Source of the DNA: Cladochytrium replicatum
Taxonomy: Eukaryota; Chytridiomycota; Chytridiomycetes; Cladochytriales; Cladochytriaceae
DNA: 64,000 nt
NCBI GenBank assembly: GCA_025526935.1
Contig: JAHLKD010000040.1
Location: forward strand, 310,001 to 374,000
Direction: 5' to 3'
Shown one piece after another: positions 54,855 through 64,000 of this stretch. The notes below the pieces were generated by a model, which was not told the DNA's origin, did not search any database, and worked only from the letters and a program-made list of their open reading frames with translations. Every line of letters begins with the position of its first letter. Positions within the stretch are counted from its first letter, which is position 1. Made by a program: the position numbers and the translations under genes.

Positions 54855-56423
54855 ATGTCCATCAAAGCAGCGCTGCACAACGAAAAAGAAGTGCTGGGGG
54901 CACTGGAGAGTGTACGGGACGACAAGGTATCGTTGTATTGGAAACACATCGAATACAAAACGGACCAATCATGACATGCAGAACGAAACAAACTGGGTCG
55001 TGTTGACCCACCACAACGACGATCCAAACTCGCTGTGAGTTTAACCTCTCTCGAAACAAAACTATATCAATATCTCTGAGATTTGATCGGGAAATCCCTT
55101 ACTGAACTGATTCTTGACCTTTCCAAGTGAACTTCAGGCTACCGGCTCGAATGGTTTTGCAGGGCTTCAAGCTGCACTTACTGCGGACAAAGTTCAGTAT
55201 GGTCTTTTGCGGATCACCACGCGCGTGGATCTCAGGTATGTCGATGATTGCGGAACAAAGGGATGCACGATCTCATCCCAATTTGTTTCTTCAAAGCGTG
55301 ACTGTCAAGTTTATCTATGTTTATGTACACACGTTGGACCATTTGTCCTTAATTAATCGGTCTCATTTCGCTTCTTGATTGCAGAATCTTGGTGAAAAGG
55401 TTTCATTTGTCAAGAAAGGTCGATTCGGGATTGTCAAAGGTGATGCAACGCGGTACTTTACTCCGTACCACGTAGATATAGAGATCTCGAGCCCCGATGA
55501 GCTTATTGAGGAGGAGATTATTAAGAAGGTCCAAGATGCTGCTGGTAGGAATCAACCTTGTACACACTTCCAATATGGTTGACTGACGCTTGATTAGGGA
55601 CTGCGGAGCATCTCATTGAAAACACTGAGGGTCGACAGGAGCGCGGGTACACTGCGCGCATGCAGCACAGCACCAACCCACCTTCAGGCGGTCGATCATC
55701 TCCCACAAAGGTGGCATCAACCGGTGTCTCCCCTACTTCTGGAGATGTCTCTGCATCTCCTGCTACAGTTAGCATTGCGGATCGGATGTCCAATTTAGCG
55801 GTGGCGTCTGCACAATCATCATCGCCGAAACCAGCGGTTTCTGCGGCAGCGTCTCACAAACCGATGGTTAGTATGCAGAGTTCGGGAGTCACGATCGATC
55901 CACAGCTCCTCGAGGCTGTCAAGGACGTTCGTAATGACAAAAGCAGCACAAAATGGTGAGAACCACATATACAACCTAATAACTTTTGAAGTGTTGACTC
56001 TCTTATGAAGGGTGCTTGGTACATATCGAGATGGCAACATCTCAAACCCTGTGGTGCTTGTCGCAACTGGACCGGGATCCGTAGAGGACCTTAAGGCAAA
56101 GCTTTCCGATGGCCAGATTGCATACGCTCTCATCCGTGTCACGGATATGATCGACGGACACCCAACCATCAAGTTTGCTCTTGTAACCTGGATAGGAGGA
56201 TCCGTTTCGAGTATGTATTTCACTTGTGATAACGACCGTGGTCACTTATGCAATTTGGACAGTCATGAAGAAAGCCAAGATTGCAACGCACAAAGGAGGG
56301 GTCTCAGAAGCTTTCACACCATTCCACGTCGACCTGACGGTGTCCGTCGACAGTGAGTTGAGCGATGAAATCGTGCTTTCAAAAGTTCAGGCGATGTCGG
56401 GATCGAAGAGCTTTGTCAAGTGA
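54855..56423 (+). CDS. Actin-binding protein with two ADF-H domains (coactosin-like)
   Basis: Coactosin-type ADF-homology domains bind F-actin. The start at 54855 gives MSIKAALHNEKEVLGALESV, then NETNWVVLTHHNDDPNSL and LQATGSNGFAGLQAALTADK, VQYGLLRITTRVD: the first domain, ending with KVSFVKKGRFGIVKGDATRY and FTPYHVDIEISSPDE. A linker rich in Ser/Pro/Ala (about residues 160-240) follows. The second domain has LLEAVKDVRNDKSSTKWVLG, DGQIAYALIRVTDMIDGH, IKFALVTWIGGSVS, and MKKAKIATHKGGV, then AFTPFHVDLTVSVDSELSDE. The KFALVTWIG...KKAK...HK pattern is that of coactosin rather than twinfilin or cofilin. The C-terminus lies at 56423. There are about six introns. The joint of the first domain around 55230-55385 was not placed exactly. 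Confidence 0.85.
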
Positions 56424-56633
56424 TTAACATATTGCTTATGCGTGATTCACGGACATTTTTGTGACGGGCAAATCGAGTTTCCAGTAGAGCGAGGATTTTC
56501 TATTTCGAAATGTTTTCAGATTGCTCAATCAAATAAAGAGTTGCATCCATTCCTTTGGAAATGGAACAAATTCTCACAAGCAGCAATACGTACAAAAATT
56601 ACAGATAATTAAGCAGAGAAGAGAAACTATCCA
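56424..56633. other. Convergent 3' intergenic region
   Basis: Between the ADF-H gene stop and the sirtuin stop. AATAAA-like sequence near 56530 may serve polyadenylation. Nothing else is seen. Confidence 0.4.
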
Positions 56634-59226
56634 TCACTGGCCACCTGCAATCGGTTTGCGACCCTTCCTACGTCCTACTTCCGCGTCTTTCGCTATCGCC
56701 AGCGCTGCATTTCTTGCCGCCCCGCGCACCATTCTCCCACCTTCGACCACCACTCCGCACTGGGTGTTTGCAACAACCTTTGGCACTGGAGTTGGCGATG
56801 GCACACTCTTCTTTGGCGAATCGACATTACAGTGTTTCGACGCCACGTTCACTTTCCTTCTCTTTGTTTGGGTCTTCGGGGCTTTGTTGGTTGCAATAGA
56901 AGACGAAGCACTCGGTCTTCGCTTTGTACTGCTGGCGGTACTGCAAGAGCTGGATATGGAGACGTCCGCCACGTTAAGATCAACTTCGTAGTCGTCATCA
57001 TCGAAATTGTTCGTTGCAGATGTGTTTGAAATCCAAGCTAGCACGTTGCTTGAATCCCACGCTTCTGCGTCAAGCCCACAAGATGGAGGGGTGCTCGAAG
57101 TTGTTTCGAATTCTTGGGTCACATTTATTGGTTCTAGTGTGATCGTTTCGATGGATCTGGGTGTTTGAACTGGATGTGTCGAAGCAGACCGAGACGTGGA
57201 CATGGAAAGCGAGGATGAAGGGCGTGTGGTTTGCGGTGTGGTTGATGTCGGGGTTGTTCGGCTTGGGTATCTTGACAATGCTTGCGAATATCCAATGATA
57301 TTTCGTCCGTTTGACTGATTTGAAGGGGTAACGCTTGGGTTCAGATGATCAGCAAAGGCATGTTCTGGACTCGGTGACGGTATTTTGCTTGAATTGCGTC
57401 TCGATGTAGTATCAGCTGCACAGGCTCTGGTCCTGGCTGCTGAAGTTGGGGTCCGAGGAGTTGCATTTTCTACAGAGATTTGATTGAGAATACTCATAAT
57501 ACCAAAATAGACCTATTCAAACCTTGGTTCGCAAGTTGTTTCCAAGATCGAGGAAACTCTGCACTTCTGATATCATCATTTGCGTCCACAATTTGTGGCG
57601 GTTCATCATCGCACTTCTTTGGTGGAGCGTGTAATGTCTTGGTAGATGACGAAGTTGTAGATACCACTTTCTTCTTCATCTTAAAGATATCAGAAATCTT
57701 GACGGTTCCGTTTGCTCGCTCTTGCTTGGGCCCGGTGGTGCGCGAGGCGACAGATCTGCCACCTTTTGTCGCACCATGCTTCCAATCTGAACATTCCGCC
57801 GCTGAAACTGTCCTCTGAAGGTTGGGAACTACAATTTGAATCCGTTCGGCCGAGTGCGGACTTGGTTTGGTAGGCGTCGCCGGCATTGGTGAGCTGACGA
57901 CTTCTGGCATTGATTTTCTTTGGCTGCTCGACCCAGCTTTCTCCATCCGCAACTTCGCCTCAAGCTCGACCGAGCCCGTTTTGCTCCCAACAGAAGGTAA
58001 GGCGGTAGCACTAACAGACTTCCTCCCTTTCTGGCTTGCTCGAACACTCGCAACCTCATCCAGCCGTGCGACTTCCATCTCAATTAGTTTCACCGCATCA
58101 TCACTGTCAGCCCTGATGTGAACGTCAAACACGTCGTCCCATTCAGAATGTGCCGCAAGTTCGGTTTGATTGATGAGAATGATGCGGGGACGCTTATTGT
58201 CGCCAAAAACAGCGGAGCGTTTACTGGGGTGGTTTGCTGGATCCGATTCAGAAGAAAGAGGATTCATGGGTGTTGTGGAGTACGAATCGCGAATGCAGCG
58301 CGCAAGATCCTTTACCAGTCGCTTGATGCCAAAAACCTTTAGAGAAGTCCCCATCACGATTAGGAAATCCGGCTTTCGTTTCATGTCGAAGGAAGCTGCA
58401 TCAGCGATTTGATCCCCTTGGACAGATCAGCATAGGGGTGAGAATTTCTCCAACGAAATTTCAGCCAACACACCTTTTGGATGGTGTTCGTTGTAGAGTA
58501 CTACATTGGGTCGGAGTGTGCCGACAGGAAGGTTACGCTTTCCCAGCGCTGTGCGAACTTGATCAGCGTCAGAACACCTCGGGCAAGGAGGAGCCGTCCC
58601 GAATTTGAAGTATTTGTCGTTCCAGGCTTCCGAAAATGCAAACAATCTGGCACACATTGTGCAAACGACGTTTTTGAGATCTCCGTGAAGCTGCACAATA
58701 CGCGCTCTCTTGTCCAGAGTGAGATCGGAAGAGAGATGGAGTGATGATTCCAGGCAGTCGATGTTCTGAGTGTAGCACCGAAGCAACTGGCTACGTTGGT
58801 CGAGCATTTTCAAGAAGTGGTGCGAGCGAGTTGGCGTTGCCTTGGCGACCAAATCTTTCAGCTCCCCCATGAAGGAGTAGAATATCGGGATTGATGCCGG
58901 GTCCTTGAAAAGCCGAGCGTCAAACAAATCTTGGCCCGTCACAACAGTGGATGGATAACGTTCTTTTATTTGGCTGAACAGGCCATCCTTAGAGCGGAAG
59001 TCCTAAGCATAGAGTTGTAAGGAAAAGATGATCCTTCCCCGCCAGTACTCACAGGAATTCCGGCAGCGACCGAGATACCAGCTCCGGTGACAACAACGCA
59101 CCGCTTCGACTTCCTCAGCGAGGCAGCAACGTTCTTGATGAGTTCAAGAGTCTCCGCTGCATCTCTCGCCGTGGTGTCGAGTGCCCCGTCGTTGTCCTTC
59201 AAGTTTCGCAGGTCGGCGAGGATCAT
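56634..59226 (-). CDS. Sirtuin deacetylase, Hst3/Hst4-like, with long C-terminal tail
   Basis: An NAD-dependent deacetylase; fungal Hst3/Hst4 act on histone H3 K56. Starting from MILADLRNLKDND at 59226 the Rossmann part reads CVVVTGAGISVAAGIP joined across an intron to DFRSKDGLF. Then come the NAD pocket YTQNIDCLE, catalytic His in VQLHGDLKNVVC, and the zinc ribbon with CTMC and CPRC pairs. NVVLYNEHHPKG, FLIVMGTSLKVFGIKRLVKD and PRIILINQTE complete the domain. The tail of more than 450 residues is Ser/Pro/Lys-rich; after a likely 54-nt intron with a GTTTGA donor (around 57480-57535) it continues to a basic end (KDAEVGRRKGRKPIAG) at 56634. An additional first exon upstream of 59226 is possible. 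Assignment of the tail to the same gene rests on the frame at that intron. Confidence 0.88.
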
Positions 59227-60336
59227 TGGGTCGTGGCTGGGAATATGGCCTGGATCACAGAAAATATGAGATAAAAAAAGTTACTTGAAGATCATCGTTG
59301 AAAACAGAGATATGTGTGTTGAATCGGAGTCGATCGAGCATCGATCTACTAGGGAGCGAATATGGGATATGAAAACAAAACAAGGTGCGATACCAAAAGG
59401 CCCTGGCCACGGAACAACTAACTTGAACCTCGATATATCTTTGAACTTGGTCAAAATTCGAGCCGATTACCGCTTCCACTCCTTACCTAAAGCTGCAGTG
59501 CTTCTCCGAAATGCCGCAAATCATTAAGTCTCTTTTCCCAATATCTCAAAATTTGCTGGAATGGGCATCTAATGGCCAGAGACAACACTGGGGTGGTCAG
59601 AATTCATGCTTTAGTTCATGGTTTGGCTGGTTTTCTGTGTGTCTTGATGGATACATTGTCAGTTCTTGTTTCAAGTTGTCGATCTCAGTACAGTAAGATC
59701 AACCACGAGAGTGACCATTACAGAATGGCACTTCCCTCTTAGAATATTGATTTTCAGCTGATTATAGTTGACATATTGTCATTTTGAAGTTATATAAAAG
59801 TGTCCACACACTGATGGTTTCAGGAAGACTGCATCTGTCTTCATGAAAATGTAATTAAGTCCCGAGCTCTCCCTCCAGGCAAGTGGGCACTCACTCCCAC
59901 CGTATCACCATCTTATCTTGCTAACTTTCCAGTTTTGTAGAATGTTCTCTGACAAACAAAGATATGAGTCGCACTGCCCAGAATTTACGGCTGTATGGAA
60001 AGTGTTTCTTCTTTCACCAACATGAGAAACAGTCAAAGAATGATTTACTCAACCGAAGCCTCACTGGCAGAATTTCCCAGCCAGCTGATGGTTCGAGATC
60101 AAGCGTATCGACGAGACACCGGCAGAGGGAAAAGAGGAAAAATACAGAGTATTGTGAGGTAGAGCGCTGTCAGCGCTGTAAGAAGCAGAAGATAGTGTAG
60201 AACGTTACTGTGAATTGGCGTAGTTGGAGTGGGTATACTCTGTTCGAACATGATTGAGTAGAATCTTGAGACTCATACACGCCTTTCAATCAGCCGCATA
60301 CTCTTATATAGTTGGCTTGATTACTAAACTTAAGGT
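59227..60336. other. No recognisable gene
   Basis: Sirtuin upstream region and about 1 kb of sequence without a supported gene. Plus-strand frames at 59285-59527 and 59964-60200 show no family; the latter is Lys/Arg-rich. Confidence 0.4.
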
Positions 60337-60465
60337 TTGGCGAGTCCAGGTTGGTTCCGGGTTTTGGTTAAGACCTGCATTAAACCCTTTATGTCGGGTC
60401 ATGTCCAGGCACCCGCTGGGTCACTGACGGGTACAAAGGGAATGCCTGGACCCGAAGACACCTTT
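60337..60465. repeat. GGGTC-rich repeat block, copy 1
   Basis: Sequence with repeated GGGTC/GACCC words (CCGGGTTTTGG, GTCGGGTCATG, GGGTCACTGACGGGTACAAAG). It aligns by eye with the block at 62820-62960. Differences between the two are mainly C/T and G/A, many at CpG in the other copy. Confidence 0.75.
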
Positions 60466-60496
60466 GTAAAGATGAACAAAAAAATCCACTGAAAAA

Positions 60497-61336
60497 TCAC
60501 AAGTTGATAGGTGGAACAGACCAAATCAGCTTCCGTATCTGGTTCATATCGTCACAGTCCCATCCACCACTGGTTACGCCCTTTGCCAACCCAGTCCTGA
60601 TAAACCGATTGATGTCATCATTTGAAAGCATGAAATCCTTGGCTAAACCTGTCTTCCAAGGTTTCCAATCCACCTCAGGGAGCGTTATGGACAACAGATG
60701 CCGGATGTATGCTGTCCAGAACCTTAGCCACTCAGAAGGATATGCATCCACTAATGCCCTGAACATGCGATAGATAGTGGCAGACGTACTTAGCGAATTA
60801 TTGTGCCGTATCCAGTTTCCGAGCAAAATGTGCACCCTAAGAAGAGTAAGGCTGCTCCGAGAACTGCTACTTGAAGTTGATATTCGGCTTGAGCGGTCGT
60901 CTGATTCAACAAATATGGGCCGTAAAAACTCATTTCGGGAGAGGACTTCGTAGTTTACATTGACGTACTTGATTGCTGGTGGAAGAGACGGCAATTTAAG
61001 GTCATAAATAACCTCATTGATCTTATGCATCTGGAAGCAGATACCCTGGATGACCTCTTTCACCAAAAGGATAGCCGTACGACGATGCTGCTGCAGGCTA
61101 AGCAATGCAAGGGAACTCGTTGGAGAACTGGTTCGATGTACCTTCGGAATTCTACCAATCCCCTTGATAGCCGACGATATGCTTATTGGGCCGCCTGTTG
61201 ATGTTGGCGCCGCAGGTGCTGCAGCTTCTGAATGACCAGCCTGTCGTTTCAGAGCAGCAAGCTCTCCCTCCAGGGCAGTCACATGTAATTTCCATTGTGA
61301 AATCTCCTTGGAAGCTGCCTGCTTCTCCCTTTCCAT
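60497..61336 (-). CDS. Unknown coiled-coil protein, duplicated locus, copy 1
   Basis: A 280-residue open frame from the first ATG at 61336 (MEREKQAASKEISQWKLHVT) to 60497 (LIWSVPPINL). The N-terminal 30-40 residues are heptad-like and probably a coiled coil; next is an Ala/Pro/Ser linker; then RTAILLVKEVIQGICFQMHK, PPAIKYVNVNYEVLSRNEFL and a Ser-rich stretch (ISTSSSSSRSSLTLL). The C-terminal half is helical-looking (ATIYRMFRALVDAYPSEWLR, SNDDINRFIRTGLAKGV). I recognise no family. A close copy lies at 63.1-64.0 kb. In that copy the frame is open further upstream, so copy 1 seems N-terminally truncated, with a stop (TAA) just before the similarity begins. Whether it is expressed or mobile is unknown. 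Confidence 0.55.
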   Translation of the reverse strand: MEREKQAASKEISQWKLHVTALEGELAALKRQAGHSEAAAPAAPTSTGGPISISSAIKGIGRIPKVHRTSSPTSSLALLSLQQHRRTAILLVKEVIQGICFQMHKINEVIYDLKLPSLPPAIKYVNVNYEVLSRNEFLRPIFVESDDRSSRISTSSSSSRSSLTLLRVHILLGNWIRHNNSLSTSATIYRMFRALVDAYPSEWLRFWTAYIRHLLSITLPEVDWKPWKTGLAKDFMLSNDDINRFIRTGLAKGVTSGGWDCDDMNQIRKLIWSVPPINL

Positions 61337-62195
61337 TGCAGCGGACACTTTCTCAACTTATTAACGGTACTTCAGTAATCTCTATCAGGTACAGCTAACC
61401 TCTCCACAAATACTACTAGCAATAGGATTCTGTCCACCCAGACACATTCTCAACTCATTGATGGTACTTCAGTAGGGTTTGGAGTTCCTTGTTCTGGCTT
61501 TTCAAGTGTAGATAAGCGTTGGTCTAAGACAAGAACTTACTGTTCAATTGTTTGCTGAAGAGTACGTTGCTGAATTGTATCCTGAGTGGTTTGTTGATGA
61601 ACTGAGTTGTCAGGTACTGGAATATTGCTGTCGTCCATGGGTGAAGTCATGACTGAGCAGGGTCTGCCACCAGTCAAATTGTTTATTTGATTTGTCAAAT
61701 TTTATTTGCACTTATTTGCACGAGTCAAATCGAGGGGAGCTCCCTGATTTGCTCAAATGTGGTTTGAGCAAACAGGGGTGCCAATGTGTCAAATACAAAT
61801 GGTACCTAGACCATGGCGACGAACAGAACTTGTAGCATGTCTGACGGCTGCATCCATCACTGAATGAAAGATCAGAGCTTCTATCTAATTACAAACACAA
61901 CTTTTAACTATTGTGATGAACAGAATCTCGGTCTTCGCTGTGGTCTCTGGTAAACCTGATTTAAAGTTATATTCTTGAACAATCTAAATATAATATTATA
62001 ATTATTTTCAGCATATTGATTCTTTGAATATCTTCATAATATGTATTTATTTCCAACCGATACATATTACCTGCTGGTGCAAAATTAAAATACAAGTATT
62101 AAACATCTGTTTCCTCCTTTTTTTAGTACATATCTTTTGATGATAAAATGCATAACAAAAATAGGTTTTTATATATTTTTGAACGATATTATTTG
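61337..62195. other. AT-rich intergenic region with small repeats and a hairpin
   Basis: A 33-bp direct repeat (TTCTCAACTTATTAACGGTAC-type and TTCTCAACTCATTGATGGTAC-type) lies at about 61346-61378 and 61441-61473. An inverted repeat at 61742-61777 (CCCTGATTTGCTCAAA / TTTGAGCAAACAGGG, 5-base loop) could form a hairpin. Many CAAAT words occur between 61670 and 61800. No gene is seen. Confidence 0.5.
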
Positions 62196-62470
62196 TTTAT
62201 TTTGCGCACACAATGCATAACAATAAAAAACACCCAAAGAGCCTTACAAGATGGTCATGGACCAGCACATAGTGAAGAGCGTGCATCATAAGGAAAATCA
62301 AGAAAGCAAAACAGAGGAAGTATTTTTTTTAACAATATTATTATTTATTTTGCACACACAATGCATAACAATAAAAAACACCCAAAGTGCCTTACAAGAT
62401 GGTCATGGACCAGCACATAGGGAAAAGCACGCAGCATAAGGAAAAGCAACAAAGCAAAACAGAGAATGTA
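62196..62470 (+). repeat. Tandem duplication, 148-bp period
   Basis: Two copies of a segment starting TTTGCGCACACAATGCATAAC (62201) and TTTGCACACACAATGCATAAC (62349), running through GCCTTACAAGATGGTCATGG and AGCAAAACAGAG. Spacing is 148 bases. A minor insertion of T-rich sequence separates them. No coding potential is evident. Confidence 0.8.
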
Positions 62471-62819
62471 AAGTCAAACCTGTGGACCCGTCAGATACTG
62501 CTAAGGTGACAAGAAAACAGGTGAGTAATAAATAATGAAGAAAGAAACCGTTAAAGATCCACAAATGCAGGGCCAAAGAAGGAATCTGGAGGAGAAACTT
62601 CTAATGGCAGACCCATACAGTGAAGCCAAATCTTATGGAGACAACAAAAAACTAGATACCACGGTGCAAGATTCGCTGAGCTGGCAATGCAAAGTGGACA
62701 AAGGCTATCAATTGCAACGTCAAGCGGAAGTTGTTAAACAGGAACAGGAACAGGAGGCAACATAGGTCAAGACGCAAACATTCTGAAACATGAGATCTAG
62801 AGAGAGATTCACGATGAAT
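62471..62819. other. No supported gene
   Basis: A 76-residue plus-strand frame (62535-62765) is Lys/Gln/Glu-rich and ends in EQEQEAT; it has no family match and no conserved context. Confidence 0.35.
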
Positions 62820-62995
62820 TAAGGTTCGGCGGGTCCGTGTCGGGTCCGGGTTTCAGTGGTGACCCGCATCAAACCCTTTGGGTCGGGTCATGTTTGTCTG
62901 GGGACCCGCCGGGTCACTGACGGGTACAAAGGGAATACCCGGACCCGAAGTGGTTGAAACCCGTACCCGACCCTGACCCGCCGGGTTTTTGCTGC
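62820..62995. repeat. GGGTC-rich repeat block, copy 2
   Basis: Dense GGGTC/GACCC words (GGCGGGTCCGTGTCGGGTCC, GACCCGCCGGGTCACTGACG, ACCCGTACCCGACCCTGACC). This copy keeps CpG at sites where copy 1 (60337-60465) has TpG or CpA. It precedes copy 2 of the unknown coiled-coil gene, in the same arrangement as copy 1. Confidence 0.75.
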
Positions 62996-63119
62996 CCAGG
63001 AGAGAATTGATTGAACTTTGAGTTAGACCACGGATATTTACATGAACACTTTGTGTCTGTGTGGACAGTGTGTTATTTAGAAACACTATCGTAAAAAGAA
63101 ACAAAACTCCACTGAACAA

Positions 63120-64000
63120 TCACAAGTTGATAGGTGGAACAGCCCAAATCAGCTTCTGTATCTGGTTCATATCGTCAGAGTCCCATCCACCACTGGTTAC
63201 GTCCTTCGCCAACCCAGTCCTGATGAACCGATCGATGTCGTCATTTGAAAGCATGATATCTTTGGCTAAACCTGTCTTCCAAGGTTTCCAATCCACCTCA
63301 GGGAGCGTTATGGATGAAAGATGCCCGATGCCGTCCAGAACCTTAGCCACTCAGAAGGATATGCATCCACTAATGCCCTGAACATGCGATAGATAGTGGC
63401 AGACGTACTTAGCGAATTATTGTGCCGTATCCAGTTTCCGAGCAAAATGTGCACCCTAAGAAGAGTCAGGCCTCTCCGAGCACTGCTACTTGAAGTTGAT
63501 ATTCGGCTTGAGCGGTCGTCTGATTCAACAAATATGGGCCGTAAGAACTCATTTCGGGAGAGGACTTCGTTGTTAATGTTGACGTACTTGATTGCTGGTG
63601 GAAGAGACGGCAATTTAAGGTCATAAATAACCGCATTGATCTTATTATGCATCTGGAAGCAGATACCCTGGATGACCTCTTTCACCAAAAGGATAGCCGT
63701 ACGATGGTGCTGCTGCAGGCTAAGCGATGCAAGGGAACTCGTTGGAGAACTGGTTCGATGTACCTTCAGAATTCTACCAATCCCCTTGATAGCCGACGAT
63801 ATGCTTATTGGGCCGCCTGTTGATGTTGGCGCCGCAGGTGCTGCAGCTTCTGAATGACCAGCCTGTCGTTTCAGAGCAGCAAGCTCTCCCTCCAGGGCGG
63901 TCACACGTGATTTCCATTGTGAAATCTCCTGGGAAGTCGCCTGCTTCTCCCTTTCCATTGCAGCGTTGATCTCCCTGAATCTTGCTAGCTCTTCGTGCTC
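63120..64000 (-). pseudogene. Unknown coiled-coil protein, copy 2, frameshifted and cut by the window end
   Basis: Near-identical to the gene at 60497-61336 in the same orientation. The frame is open from the window edge (EHEELARFREINAAMEREKQ) to about 63330, where four bases are missing relative to copy 1 (ATGCCCGATGCCGTCC against ATGCCGGATGTATGCTGTCC). The frame then ends at FWTASGIFHP and stop (63308). The downstream part (LPEVDWKPWKTGLAKDIML...LIWAVPPINL) survives in another frame to 63120. Because it lacks the TAA that precedes copy 1, it shows that the original protein had more N-terminal sequence. The 5' end is outside the window. Confidence 0.6.

Overview
The window looks like nuclear DNA of a zoosporic (flagellated) fungus, most likely a chytrid-type lineage. 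Protein-coding genes are split by many short GT-AG introns of about 50-80 bp and lie on both strands, and none has a bacterial ribosome-binding site. The gene set mixes fungal signatures (Spg1/Tem1 GTPase, heme-thiolate peroxygenase, Hst3/Hst4-type sirtuin) with cilium and centriole genes (B9D2, FOP/CEP43) that non-flagellated fungi lack. No rRNA, tRNA or CRISPR array was recognised. Gene identities come from reading conserved motifs by eye; no database search was run.

Layout, left to right. 1-5 kb: an unknown ORF and an intact V-ATPase a subunit whose frame closes only with a 2-nt micro-exon. 5-9.3 kb: an unknown minus-strand gene with a poly-G frame break, then B9D2 (minus) and a nucleotide-sugar transporter (plus) sharing a 67-bp promoter; the transporter has an internal lesion. 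9.4-13.9 kb: relics of two normally essential genes, exocyst Sec10 (minus) and checkpoint kinase Chk1 (plus), head-to-head, both lacking their 5' ends. 14.2-16.8 kb: Spg1/Tem1 GTPase and FOP, a divergent pair of spindle-pole and centriole genes. 17.3-21.5 kb: two tandem MDR oxidoreductases and a third, decayed copy ending in an inverted repeat. 21.8-29 kb: ANKRD13-like protein, a secreted peroxygenase, a YEATS-domain protein and a TM9SF protein. 29.2-38 kb: intron-less PIG-O/Gpi13 divergent from intron-rich SMC2, whose start codon appears split by an intron.

38-44.6 kb is an accessory stretch with a 64-bp minisatellite, a WDR5 relic and two tandem dCache-type receptor genes that end after the membrane/HAMP-like region with no catalytic domain; the upstream copy has at least three frame breaks. 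44.8-59.2 kb is gene-dense: a PH-domain protein, NAC-beta, mannose-6-phosphate isomerase, a secreted NlpC/P60 hydrolase with five Cys-rich repeats, mitochondrial EF-G2 (GFM2/MEF2), a protein with two ADF-H (coactosin-like) domains, and a sirtuin with a long tail. 60.3 kb to the end holds two copies of about 1.1 kb (unknown coiled-coil protein plus a GGGTC-rich block) with transition-type differences between the GGGTC blocks.

Functional themes are membrane traffic and organelle acidification (V-ATPase, TM9SF, sugar transporter, Sec10 relic), glycan/GPI supply (PMI, PIG-O), chromatin and mitosis (SMC2, YEATS, sirtuin, Spg1) and the flagellar apparatus (B9D2, FOP). The most distinctive features are the micro-exon, the effector-less receptor pair, the P60 hydrolase architecture and the concentration of decayed copies of core genes.
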